Source: Botryosphaeria dothidea | Lineage: Eukaryota > Ascomycota > Dothideomycetes > Botryosphaeriales > Botryosphaeriaceae | Direction of reading: 5' to 3' | DNA: 64,000 nt | Assembly: GCA_011503125.2 (NCBI GenBank) | Contig: WWBZ02000062.1 | Coordinates: forward strand, 1,550,001 to 1,614,000 | Translations under genes and position numbers: made by a program | The notes under the pieces: generated by a model | The model's database searches: none | Told to the model about the DNA's origin: nothing | What the model saw: the letters and a program-made list of their open reading frames with translations, nothing else | Shown here: in pieces, positions 31,998-42,896 of the stretch | Position numbering within the stretch: the first letter of the stretch is position 1 | Layout: each line of letters opens with the position of its first letter

Positions 31998-34104
31998 ATG
32001 CTTCGCGTTCTGAACCCCGAGTCCCGCTTTGGTGCGGACCACTATCGTGAAAACGTGGTGGGCAAGGACTTCTACCCTTCGCCGCTCGACTACAACTTCA
32101 AGAGCATCAGCTCCTCTGAACCATTGGCATTCTCAGACTCGCAAAGGTCGTCCATCCTTAGCTCTTCACCGCCAGCTGCTGTAAGTTCCGCTCCCTGCCT
32201 TCCGCAACACTCGCATAAGCTCCCCCATGCGATAAGCTTTGCCCTTCCACTTCCGGCCGCTCCACCGACCTGCTTTGCCTAATCGAGTGTGCAGACCGGC
32301 GCTATGGAATTCAACGACGATCACAGAGCCACCGCCGCCTCCAACTCCAGGACCTTGATGCCTATCCGCTCCACCAGCTCCTACATGTCGCCGCAAAGCC
32401 ACACCAGCTCCAGCAATGGCTCCTACTCCCTCACCTCCGCCATGCGGCACGACAGCTCATTCCCCTCGCCTTACAGCGACTCGCCGGTGCACCCTAACTC
32501 ATCTTACTTCCAGCCGAGCCATGCTTCTCAGACGCCCAAGAGTCTAGGTCTGGTTAAGCTACCAGGCGCTCTTCCGGGCCATGCCGTCGCCCACCGCTAT
32601 GCTAGCGGCAGCTACCCCGACTCGCAAACTAGCGACGGCGACCGTCACAGCCTGACAAGGACGACCAGTGCATCGCCTGTCGCACCCAACGTCAACTCCA
32701 TTCCTCCCGTCCCGTCTAATCTTAATGCCAACATGCAACCGACATGGCACGGCTTCGTGCACACCACCCAGGATGCGCTGACCATCATCGAGGCCTGCCT
32801 CAACGGCACTCTCGTCCACTGCCCGCGTCGCCCGCACGATAGGGAAAGGGCGTCTCTCATCCGGAGCGGTTCGGTCTTCGTCTACGAGGAATCGACTTCT
32901 GGAATCAAGAGATGGACCGACGGTCTCTCTTGGAGCCCCAGCCGCATCATGGGCAACTTCCTCGTGTACCGCGAGCTTGAGCGCCCTTTCCCCCCAGGTG
33001 AGAAGAAGAGGGCAAATCGCCAGCGCAACAAGAGCGCTCGCACCGAGCCCTACTCTCGCTCCAGTGGCCCAACCCACTATGGTGATGAGCCGTCCTATGA
33101 AATCCCTGATTCCAAGGATCGCAAGATCACTGGTTCGCTCGTCGACTCTTACGACTTCAAGCGCGGCGGCCTCCTCAAGAGGACCCTTAGCGTGACTGTT
33201 AACGGCTGCACACATCACCTGATTGCGTACTACACCATCGAGGATGCTAAGGACCAGTCCACTCTTTTCCGCCCTGGCCACGATCCTCGCCTTGCCAACT
33301 GCCATCCGCGCAAGGAGCTCATCACCGACCAGAAGTTCCGAAGTGAGCATCATAATCCTGCGCCAACATGCGTTCTTCGTGCTGACAAGCTGTTTAGGCC
33401 CCATCCAAGATCCTGATGATGTTCTGCCCTACCCATCGTATCTTCCATTGGGTGGAATGGCAGGTCCTATCGGCTCATATGCCTCGCAGTATCATCCCCC
33501 ACAGCCTTACCAGCCTGTCATTCATGGTATGCCAGGCGCTATCCACTCTGGATACCACACCTCATCCCAATCGATGTCCAGCCTCCACGCTCCGACAAGC
33601 AGTGGCGCAGGATATCCCGCGCTACCATCGAGTTCCCCGGGCCCTGTCTTCGGAGGCATGGGAAACGGCGCGCAGATGATTCACGGGGCCAGGCAATCGC
33701 AAGGCCTGATCAGCCCGCTGAGCAGTCTGCACTTGGGCCAGTCGCCAGGGCACCAGCCTCGGTCTGGATTTGAAAGTGTTCCCTCAGGGGTTCAAGGGTC
33801 AGTCTCCCTCGACTACCAGACGTTCCCACATGAGACCTCATACACAACGGCAGGGGGCTCAACCCTCAACCAGAACTTTGGCTTTGAGCAGCCAAGCCAT
33901 GGTATGTCGGGCCAGCAATACAGCAGCATCAGCGAGATAAGCGAGGACTCCCAAGTCTCCCCAGAGCAAATGTTCGGCGAGGGCTCAGTACAGTCGTCTG
34001 GGGGCTTTCCCTGCTATTCGAGCCCCGAAGCTCAGCACTCGCGGCACGATACGCTGAGCGCCTTCGACGAGAAGGCACCGCAATACTCGAACAACTTCAG
34101 CTGA
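31998..34104 (+). CDS. WOR1: WOPR-domain (Gti1/Pac2) transcription factor, Wor1/Ryp1/Sge1-type master regulator
   Basis: There are three exons, 31998–32180, 32295–33342 and 33398–34104, encoding 645 residues. WOPR box a starts near residue 211 (TWHGFVHTTQDALTIIEACL, then CPRRPHDRER, SGSVFVYEE, GIKRWTDGLSWSPSRIMGNFLVYRELERPF) and box b near residue 336 (ITGSLVDSYDF, GLLKRTLSVT, HHLIAYYT). This two-part domain binds DNA directly. The 210-residue N-terminal part is Ser-rich, and the C-terminal part is Gly, Ser, Gln and Pro-rich, consistent with a low-complexity activation region. Known relatives control white–opaque switching, dimorphism, effector expression or conidiation. The CPRRPHDRERASLIRSGSVFVYEESTSGIKRW pattern fits the Wor1/Sge1 branch rather than Pac2. 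Exon 1 is less certain: the start may be ATG 32304 with the first intron in the leader. A 15-kb gene-poor region lies upstream. Confidence 0.9.
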
Positions 34105-35386
34105 GTGCGACCCCGTACATGATCATGACAAGTTCGAGGTTTCCGAAGTCTACGATCCAATGAATTGGTTCTATGTTTTCTTTCATTCTTGTACGATGTA
34201 AACCCCCGGATCCTGGCGTTGAGGATTGGCTTTCAAATTTTCGTTGATACTGGTAGGCCGATCGGCCACATGGACTTCATTCGCTCTCGATACCATTTCC
34301 TTTCAGCTCATCTGGGACTTCGAATCGTGGAGAACGTGGCATCAAGGCGTCATCTGATGTTTTCACCGCCGTCTCCGCATGTCGGGAGTCCTCTCGATAC
34401 CCATCCGGCAGCTTCCGCACCTCATTTGTTTTGCCTCGTATACTGCTTTTATATCACCAATCAAATAAGTCTAGTTTCTTATGTGTTTGGGAGGGTAGGG
34501 CTAAAAGGGATGATCACGCTGCAAAGGGGTTGGGTAGGGCTTGACTTGGCGTTTACTTTGCTTTTCCCTGTCAAAAACATTGTCATTCAACAGACATCTT
34601 TAGAAGCGGCTGCCCTGTTACTTGAGTCTGGCACTAAGTATGAGCAAGTGGTCGCGGCAAGCTCAATGAAAAGTCCTGGCGTCTCATGTGTGCATTGAGC
34701 GTTCCCTGTGCATTGTGCGGGACGGAGGGTAGTTGCAGAACGGCGCCACCCTGTGGCTTCAGAATTTAGACTTGGAACATTCGCCTCGCATTCCACGACG
34801 CTTCTTTCGCCACGGCCGTGCGGATAGCTGGCACAGTGGGTGAGCTTGTGTGAGCCTCGCGCGGCCCCTGGTTTCGAGGGTCCTATAGCAGAGCCCTTGC
34901 GATGGGGAGGCTGCATATACTTCGGCCACGAGCAGTCATGCTTTCTGGCAACACAGCGAGATCGCGTCGGCCCGCAGTGGCGCTGGGAGCAGGCGCTTAG
35001 TCAGGGGCGCCGGCGGACGCGCCGTTCTTGGGGCGCGGCATGTGCGCGACGAGTAAGCAGGGCGATGCGAGGCCTGCTGCGCAAATTTTTGTCGAAAAGG
35101 GCAGACATCCAGCAGAGCGCAGGCGACGGAAGCGGTGGAAGACCGCGCGCAGCAGGCGGAGCAGCGGCAGGACCAGTAGGAGGACCAGCACCTGCCAGCG
35201 GAGCTCTCTCGCTTGCGTGCACGCGCCCGCCCAGGGTCCAGTCGAGTTCAGAGCTCCCAATTCCAATTCCGCTGACCTCACTACCTCCCAACCACTCACG
35301 CACTCGACGCTCCAGCCCAGCGCCGCCGAACCCAGCCAGGCTCGCACCCCTCCTCGCCCAACTGCCCAGCACCATGCAATAGCGCC
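34105..35386. other. Intergenic region downstream of the WOPR gene
   Basis: About 1.3 kb. The first part is AT-rich and probably the long 3' untranslated region of the WOPR gene. The second part becomes GC-rich and CT-rich toward the cardiolipin synthase start. ORFs in several frames (for example 34165–34698) have no protein character. Confidence 0.45.
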
Positions 35387-37532
35387 ATGGCCGCTATTCC
35401 GCGACAGCCCTCCGCCCTCGCACGCCTGCTGTTCTGCTCTCCACATCGCCTCCAGCCCCCAGCCATTGGGCAGCGAACGCCCGTCCAAGTCTGCACGTGG
35501 ACGTCGCCCGCCGCCTCTGAGCTCGCGCGGAGGCGGCGGGTGCTGTTGGGCTGCGACGATGCGGTCGGGATGGCCGCGCCGGGGAGCAGGGCGTCGCAGC
35601 AGGGACTTTGGCCTGCGCGTGCTATCGGGCCTAGGTGAGTGTCGCTCTCTGTCGTCACGCCTTGATGAAATGCACGCCTTACTCATGCAGAGCGGGCAGG
35701 CCGTTCGCGACCTCGACCGCCGGTAGGGCACCACACCCCCAGTCCGGAGGGCCGCCAGGGGACCGCAACCGCGATCAGACGGTGAGTGCTGTTTTCTCTC
35801 TGCATCATCTGCGCTGCTGCTCTCCTCCTGATGGTCTGTGTGTCCGTTTGAATAATGCTTCTGAATCACGCTCTTTGGAATCTGCTTAATCCCGTCCTAT
35901 TTTGGACCTGCCACGGTCTTCCACGTCTGCTTCTTAGTGCTCTGCGTTTCAGTATTTCCATCTATTTTTTTCCTACCTCACACCTCCTCCACCAATCGTA
36001 CGATTTTCTTCTCGCCTGACTCGCTGCCTTTCGGCACCGGGGTTGCACGGCAGTTGTGAACCGAGGTCGCTGCTTGCACTTGATTCCATTGACGTTCGTC
36101 GCTCTGCTCATTGGCTACCTATCTTTGCCCCCCTCCGAAACTGTCATTTTCGTCGTCTCATTTACCGCGTTGCCGGACTCGCGCTCTCCTCTCGAATCCC
36201 AGTCTGCTCCCATGACAAAATCAACACAAGGATACCATGCATCTCAGATCCACCCCTGCGTACATCTGCTAACGAGTCATGCCTGCCAGCCCCATCCGAA
36301 AAAGCCTCTCCTAGAGAAGACCAAGGAGCTGCGGAAACAACTCAAGTCATTGTCGACACATGAGAAGATCTGGAACGTTCCCAATGTCCTGACCTTCTCG
36401 CGACTCGTCGCCGCTCCTGTGGTTGGCTACCTGATTCTGCACGATCAACATGCATGGGCCCTGGGACTCTTCGCCTATGCTGGTATAACGGACATGGTCG
36501 ATGGATGGATCGCTCGTCGATGGCAGTTGCAAACGGTGGTAGGCAGCGTCGTCGATCCCATGGCCGATAAACTCCTGATGGCCATCACCGTTGGCTGCTT
36601 GGCTGCCAAGGGAGCACTGCCTGGTAGGCCCCGTCTCGAGTTCCGCGCACACACCCACCGCCCCTATTCCCCACATCCGCGATCATCCGCACCGCCGTCA
36701 ATCCCCCGCCCCGCTCCGGTCCACCCTTCCACCCTCCCCGCATCGTCCGTCTCATGATTTCGCCCTGCCGTCTTGGAACCAGTTGTAATCTGTTGGAGAC
36801 AGCTGGTCGCCTGCTGACACGCGTGCCACGTTGCTAGGTCCCCTCGCCATCTTGATCTTCGGTCGCGACGCTTCCCTCGCCATCGCTGCCATCTACTACC
36901 GCTACGCCTCGCTGCCGTCGCCCAAGACGCTCGCCCGTTACTGGGATTTTTCGTTGCCGTCCGCTGAGGTCCACCCGACGACGGTATCCAAGTTCAATAC
37001 CTTCCTCCAACTTGCCCTAATCGGGCTGACCCTCCTCTTTCCCGTTCTTGCAAACTCCTCTGACCATGATGCGATCCCCAACCCCACCGTCTCAGATCCT
37101 CTTGCCCCAGAGGGAGGTCGAGCCGCACCCACTGACTCCACTGGCTCTCCCGTCGCCACGGCTCCCTCTTCCTCCACAGGATCAGCAATCTCCTCAGGGC
37201 CAGTCGTCGTCGCTCAACCCCAACTCTCTGAGCACCCACAATCCACTCGCGCCAAGGCCATCTCCGCAGCGACGGACGCAGGAAATTTCTCCAACGCCGT
37301 GACAATCTTGCAATTAATGGTCGGTGCAACCACGGTTTGGAGTGGCTTCAGTTACGCCATTCTCAAATATGTAGTGACGATTTTGGGATCCAACGAAGCG
37401 CTGAAGAAAAAGCAAGGCGCTAGAGGTCGTGCCATTATCGGGACAAGTTTTGCACTGGTCTGCCTCGGTGCCGTCGGATGGGGTCTCAAAGACCGACGGG
37501 CAAACGAGGGTCAAAAGCGGGATGATCGATGA
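35387..37532 (+). CDS. CRD1: Cardiolipin synthase (CDP-alcohol phosphatidyltransferase), mitochondrial
   Basis: There are four exons, 35387–35634, 35691–35781, 36290–36623 and 36838–37532, encoding 455 residues. It makes cardiolipin from phosphatidylglycerol and CDP-diacylglycerol in the mitochondrial inner membrane. The N-terminus is Arg-, Ala- and Ser-rich, with RPFATS near residue 86 that looks like a presequence cleavage region. The core carries the complete family signature D(x2)DG(x2)AR(x8)G(x3)D(x3)D: D181, D184-G185, A188-R189, G198, D202 and D206. Several membrane helices follow. A non-conserved Ser/Pro/Thr-rich insert of about 80 residues (roughly residues 285–365) separates two helical parts. 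The first two exons rest on splice-site reading: phases close exactly, and the acceptor before PHPKKPLLEK has a GCTAAC branch point. The second intron (508 nt) is unusually long and may hide a further exon. The signature makes the function secure. Confidence 0.9.
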
Positions 37533-40221
37533 TGATCAAGTCATCTTCAATGAGACTAGCCGAGGAAACGGACGGTAAGCGCTGTTTCTGGTAGGAAACA
37601 AACGTCAACATTGTAAATAAAAGCAAGGTGCAAACATGACGGAGTTGGATAGGCTGCACAAAGGTCAACAACATACCGGGGCATCGTGAAGTGCTGACTA
37701 AGGGCGACGGTTGACAATGGAATAAGCTTTTGTGGGGCGCGCACAGTGTCCGAAGCATAGCCGCAGCGGTCTGGGGAAGAACGCGGCCATGCGTAGAAGT
37801 CGCCGATGCAGTCTTATATACGGGCTGCCACTGCGTTTTCCCCCACTTTCCTGAGGGCGCACTTAGTGTTCGCGGTCTAACCTGTCATTTATTTTCCCAA
37901 GCTCAAGCTTTTTGCTCGCTTTCTGCCTGCTGGTGGTGGCGACTGCAGGAAATTGGGGCGAGAAGCACGACAGCCAGCCAGCGAGGCGGATGCTTATCCA
38001 TTCTGGTAAGAACTCCAGATCCTTTGGCCTTGCTGCAGTGGGGGTTTTCGAATTAAGGTTTGTGGTGGCGTGAGATTCCGACCACTTTGTGTTGTCTGGG
38101 CCAGCCAAACCGCCAGTGAGCAGCACAAAATCATTGTGCCGCCTTCGGCAGCCCGTTTTCCGACGCGGCGCTAGGCTTGACTTAGGCATCCACGCCGTTC
38201 GGCCCTGGCATAAGCCGCGAGCCGGTCAACTCTTAGCTTTCTTTTGACTTCTTCATTACGCTGCTCCCTTACACCATTGACCATACGCCTGCGCCGTAGG
38301 CAATCGTCTATTTACACCCCTATCCTCCGTGGGGGTCCTACCGGGCTTGTGGTGGCCATGATGGACAGCGATCACTAATCTCAAACTCAGATTTCCGCAC
38401 ATTACCTGAACTATCCGCGTCCCCCCTTGAGCTTGATTTTCTGTGCTCGTCTTTCGGATCGCCTTTCTGCCTTGTTTTGGATATCATCATCGATCTTGAC
38501 AGCTTGAATCTAGCCACTGTAGGGACATGCGCAGCGCAGTTGATCTCCCCTCATTGTGCCTCGGTACCTGTATACACTGCCACCCTGCAGGAAAACTTCG
38601 GGTTGACTGTAAGTGAAGCAGTCTATCGAGTTTACCATTTTCCGCAATTGGCTCGATCGCTAAGTTCTTACTTTCTGAAAGCCCTATTCTCTATTATTCC
38701 TGCTTACCATTTGCTTACCTGAAGTCCACCGGATGATTATGAGAACTCTACGTCGACGCCACAAAGGAAGATCCGCAGTTGATCCCATAGATTTACTTTC
38801 GGCCTAACCCATGACTTGATATATCATCATTGCTTTTATGCTTCACATGCTCACTCGCCATCATCAATTGCCTATTCTGGAAACAGACCCGGCTGAATCA
38901 TTAGCTTGCCTCTGGCGTTCGCCCGAGAAAATCCCACCACCAGGCTATCGTTTTCCGTGACCGAGATGGGCGTTCGGAGAAAATTGACGGCAATTGGACC
39001 AACACGTTGAGTTTTACTAACGCTGAAGCGTCTATGGCAGCCATCCCTTTTTCTTCGGTGATCGGGAAGCTAAGAGCATTCGGGGAGGCGGTGCCGGTTC
39101 GTACTCAGATATATCACCTGGCTTCACCCCGCACCCTCTGCTCGCTACTTTCCAGCCGCTTTCCTGCTCAGCACAATGTGATAAGAAGCAGTGGTGCGGA
39201 TCGGCGTTGGGTTGTCTGCCCGACGCTCTTCTTCCCGCTCCTCAATCTGAACGCTTATCTATCCTGTTTGTATTGTCAAGTACCTTGTTCGTGGTGGCAA
39301 AAGTCAGGCCTCAGGTACTTCGGAACCACCCTCGCTTTGACCCTCTTAATCTCACACTGATCGTCATCTCTGGCTCGTAGGCCAACGCTGCCGATCTCCA
39401 ATGTGCCGCAATGCTTCTTCGTATGAAGAAGATGGAAACAGCACGTTTGCATTCATTCCGACCATTTCGGAAGCAACATGCCGAAGAGTCAAACTCTACC
39501 TGACCCGCCTCAATCATTCCACAGGCAACCGCCAAGTAGGCGCCGCGGCAGCATAGCCTCGGGCCGCAACACAGTTCCTCCCCACGCGAACGAGGGAGCC
39601 TTCATCCTTGGATCCAAGAACATCTAATCATTCCAACTTTGAGCCTGACCCTTGAGGTTGACGTTCCAAGTTCCCTTTTCGGGCCTGAAGGAGGGAGAGT
39701 CCCGATCTCCGAGACGCTGACCCCTGTCTTCCGACAATAAGCTTTTCGACTCGGCTGCCTGTGACGTCACGGTCTCAATTCTATACAGCATTAACGGACC
39801 CTGTCGCCCTCATCAACTATCACATTACTGGTCCGGTCGATCATCCGCCCGATACATGCGGGGTTGCTTGCGCCGTCTTTCGTTCTTATTTCGAAGCTTT
39901 AAAAAACCAACGACCTTCCTCCTCTTCACTTTCCACTCGGACCAACAACTGTAAACCCAAGTTTAAAAGCAAAAAACAACCTTCTTTTTCCTCCACCCCA
40001 TCCGTCCCTCACCTTGCTGTCCACTTATCAGAACACGGGACAACTCAAAAACTTTACCCAACCTACTCTTCGTACCTCAACCTTCTTTTGACTTCTTCTT
40101 TTCTTTTCCCTCCAACCTCAACCTATCGAAACCGTCAACAACCGTAAAGCCAAACCCACATATACTCTTACCGCCACAAACCCCGGCCGGCTTCCCCAGC
40201 CAGCGAAGGACAAATAGCACC
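37533..40221. other. Intergenic region, 2.7 kb, with a pyrimidine-rich leader before the next gene
   Basis: No supported gene. ORFs at 38477–38722 and 39007–39360 lack domains. From about 39900 to 40221 the plus strand is rich in C, T and A (CTTCTTTTGACTTCTTC and similar), which looks like a long untranslated leader of the 40222 gene. I saw no repeat of interest. Confidence 0.45.
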
Positions 40222-40854
40222 ATGCCGCCCACACCGACCCCGTCCTCCCGCCCTCCCACCTCCTGCTCCGTCGCCTCCGCAAACTCCTTCTCCTTCGGCC
40301 AGGCCGCCGCCGAGGCAGATCCCCTCCCGGCGAGCGTCCGCTCGTCTGTTGCGTTGTCGGTCAAGAAGTCCTTCGGCCACCTGCGCCACGATTCCGGCCA
40401 CGCAGACGGGGATGGCGAAGAGTACGGGTTCCAGATTGGCCGGAAGTTGGGCGAGGTGACGCCGGTGTTCGATCCGCAGTACGATTGCGAGTCGGATACG
40501 CTGCCGGGAGGCGAGGAAGAGGTCGTGGTGGGGAAGGCGGCAGCGAAGAAGGGGTTGGATTGGAGGGGCGAAGCGGAGGATGATGCGTGGGTGGATGTGG
40601 ATGAGGTTGAAGAGGAGGAAGAGGAAGAAGAAGAGGAGGAGGATTTGGGGGACATTGTGGAGGAGAGTTGGTTGTTTGATGGGGTGCTTGAGCGGGATTG
40701 CAAGAGAAGGGATCAGAAGGTCGGCAAGGGGCTTGCGGAGACGAGGTTGAAGAAAGGTGGGAATAAGGCTCCTGGGCCGAGGAGGGTGAGGCATGGGAGT
40801 ATGGAGGAGAGACCTGCAGGGTGCGGGACAAGAGTGTGGATTGGATACGACTAG
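40222..40854 (+). CDS. Conserved-looking hypothetical protein with an acidic tract
   Basis: The intronless frame has 210 codons starting at ATG 40222 after a pyrimidine-rich leader. The first 35 residues are Pro, Ser and Thr-rich. A central block (YGFQIGRKLGEVTPVFDPQYDCESD, residues about 68–92) looks structured. It is followed by an acidic region with a run of 11 Glu (residues about 134–144) and a basic C-terminal end. No catalytic motif, membrane helix or signal peptide is seen; the acidic-then-basic plan suits a nuclear or chaperone-like protein, but this is speculation. The antisense strand is also open because of GAG repeats, so some caution is due. I do not recognise the family. Confidence 0.65.
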   Translation: MPPTPTPSSRPPTSCSVASANSFSFGQAAAEADPLPASVRSSVALSVKKSFGHLRHDSGHADGDGEEYGFQIGRKLGEVTPVFDPQYDCESDTLPGGEEEVVVGKAAAKKGLDWRGEAEDDAWVDVDEVEEEEEEEEEEEDLGDIVEESWLFDGVLERDCKRRDQKVGKGLAETRLKKGGNKAPGPRRVRHGSMEERPAGCGTRVWIGYD

Positions 40855-41572
40855 AGGAGCAAGAAATGCAACGCAAATCGGAAAGTCGAAAGCCGGATGG
40901 TCGATACCCGACAGGGTATGGGGAACTGTTGAAAGAGAGTGGGGAGCCTGCTTGGACAAAACGCATCACACCGACCGTCGCACAAACATTGAACAGTTTG
41001 ATACGACAAGCATGCGCCAGATTCTTATACAGGCTCGGGAGTACATACATTCTTCTTGTGCTTCCAACTAAATCCGACCGCCCCCAGCACGTGCTCTGCT
41101 CGACTTAGCATCTTCTCTTAAGTCGAAAGCCTATCTGGCTGGAGATACCGAAACAGCCTTGCCTGGATACGAGAGATCGAATCATACCGTCGATTCCCTG
41201 TATTTATTGTCCCGAATACCATGCAATTTGGATATCATTTGCTTGAACGTGTGTTGCCACGACATGGCTTGGCCCCATCACATGCGTGTACCGACATTCT
41301 CTCTTAGCACAATGGCTGGATGATGTTATACCGAATATGCTTGGGAATTGAGTTGTCCGATGAATTGATGGAATGTTCATCCCATACGATAGATTCCAGT
41401 AGTCACCACGACATCGCCGTGCATCCGCATTAACACCGTCAGACAGATTTGCGCGCTCCACCTGCCTACGGCACTCATAGATGGATCTTCAATCGCACCC
41501 ATCATATGCGAGAATTTCTCCGTCCAGATCTCTCAAGGAGACCCTTCCACGAAAACCTTAACCCCCTTCAAC
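40855..41572. other. Convergent intergenic region
   Basis: About 720 bases lie between the stops of the acidic hypothetical gene and family X copy 2. Nothing beyond short unsupported ORFs is seen. Confidence 0.45.
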
Positions 41573-42587
41573 TCACTCGTCCAACCCCGGACGACCCTGC
41601 CGATGCCATTCTCTCGTCTCCAACATATCTTCCCGCGCCTCCGCCCTCATATCCGCGATCTCGTTGTACTCAAGGAACACCCTCTCCTTCATCACTGCAT
41701 CACCCAACGCCACTACCTCATCAGTCCTGTAATGACCCTGCGACCCCGCCCAGAGAAACTCGTGCAATATCATCGCCAGCCCGCCCTCCGCGACGCTGCC
41801 ATCTTCATGCAGGATCTTCTTCCTCGGTACCCGACTCGACACCACCTTCCTCGACCTGCCGCGGAACCTCCACACGGTAATCCACGCGCTGCGGGCTTCG
41901 CGCGGCTCGATCTCGAGGCGCACGTAGTAGCCGATCGCGCCGCGCTGCCGGCGCAGGACGAACTTGGCGCGCAGCGCGATTTCCTCCGACACGGCAGAGT
42001 CGGCGTCGCAGATGTCCAGGACGACGTACGGGAGGCGCAGGCCGGCGTGCGGAGTCCTCCATTGGCAACTCGGCGAGATGTGGCCGGGCCCACCGTGACG
42101 GCGGTAGGAGACGGAGCAGTGCGCGGCCCAGCCCCATACGAGTTCCGTGAGATGCTTGCGCGCGCGGGCTGGGTGCCGGGCTTCGATGGCCGTGAGTTTT
42201 TCGTAGATGAGGGTTGTCAGTTGGCTTGCGATATGTCTCTGGATGTTGGATTCGCGGACAAAGGACAGGAGTTTGCGGGAGTGGTAGTAGTTGTAGCTGC
42301 GGACTTTGGGTTAGATTGGATGGCTGGTGGGAGGAGGCATGTTGATCGTACTTGGCTTTGTCGTGGAGCCAACCGAAAAGCTCGTCGCCATATTTGAGGC
42401 TGGCGTGGAAGGCTTCGTAGGTGGCTACTGATACAGGGCTTTCCAGAGGGTGGAAAGGCTCATCCTCTTCGAAATTTGTCTCGAATGACGGAATATCCTT
42501 AGAGTAGCGGCGGAAGAGTTCAAGTAAGCGCGGAACTGTGTCCTTTGGTGGCAGGTCATCAGTGCTTGATTTCGCGTCCGAAGGCAT
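41573..42587 (-). CDS. Family X protein, copy 2
   Basis: There are two minus-strand exons, 42587–42352 and 42296–41573, with a 55-nt intron (GTACGA, branch TCTAAC, CCGCAG), encoding 319 residues. Blocks match the copy at 14707–15633 in order: VPRLLELFRRY, YEAFHASLKYGDELFGWLHDK, then after the intron YNYYHSRKLLSFV, the helix IASQLTTLIYEKLTAIEARHPAR, then LPYVVLDICDADSAV, ITVWRFRG and GDAVMKERVFLEYNEIADMRAEARE. The intron is at the homologous position and the same phase (2) as in copy 1. Copy 2 has a longer linker (about 30 residues) before the VVLDIC block and a longer C-terminal tail. The unspliced exon 1 frame runs on to 41805 but loses all similarity, showing the intron is real. Function unknown. 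Confidence 0.85.
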
Positions 42588-42896
42588 GGCGGCGTGTTTG
42601 GTATGCTGATGCAATAGAAGATCTCGCGGTTCTTATAGAGGAGAAAAGATTGTAAGCACCTGCTAACACGGTAGGAAATGGGTAAAAGTCGAATGTGGTA
42701 TTAATGCGAAGCGTCGTTAATGATCCCGCTGATATGCAAACGAAAAGACGAGAGAACCCATTCTATCCAGCCACTTCTCGAAACTCCGTAGAACCCCAAC
42801 ACCAAGACCTAACCACTCATCATATTATCACCTTCCATAAGCCGCGTCACCCATCAGTTCGTGTCATCCAGCAAATTATCACTATCACCAAGACCC
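42588..42896. other. Intergenic region between family X copy 2 and the MFS gene
   Basis: These 309 bases hold the upstream region of family X copy 2 and the 3' region of the MFS transporter. AT-rich; nothing specific seen. Confidence 0.45.

Noticed and set aside
41805..42614. Unspliced 269-codon reading of family X copy 2
   Set aside because: Similarity to copy 1 ends exactly at the intron donor; only the spliced frame recovers NYY, VVLDIC and KERVF blocks.
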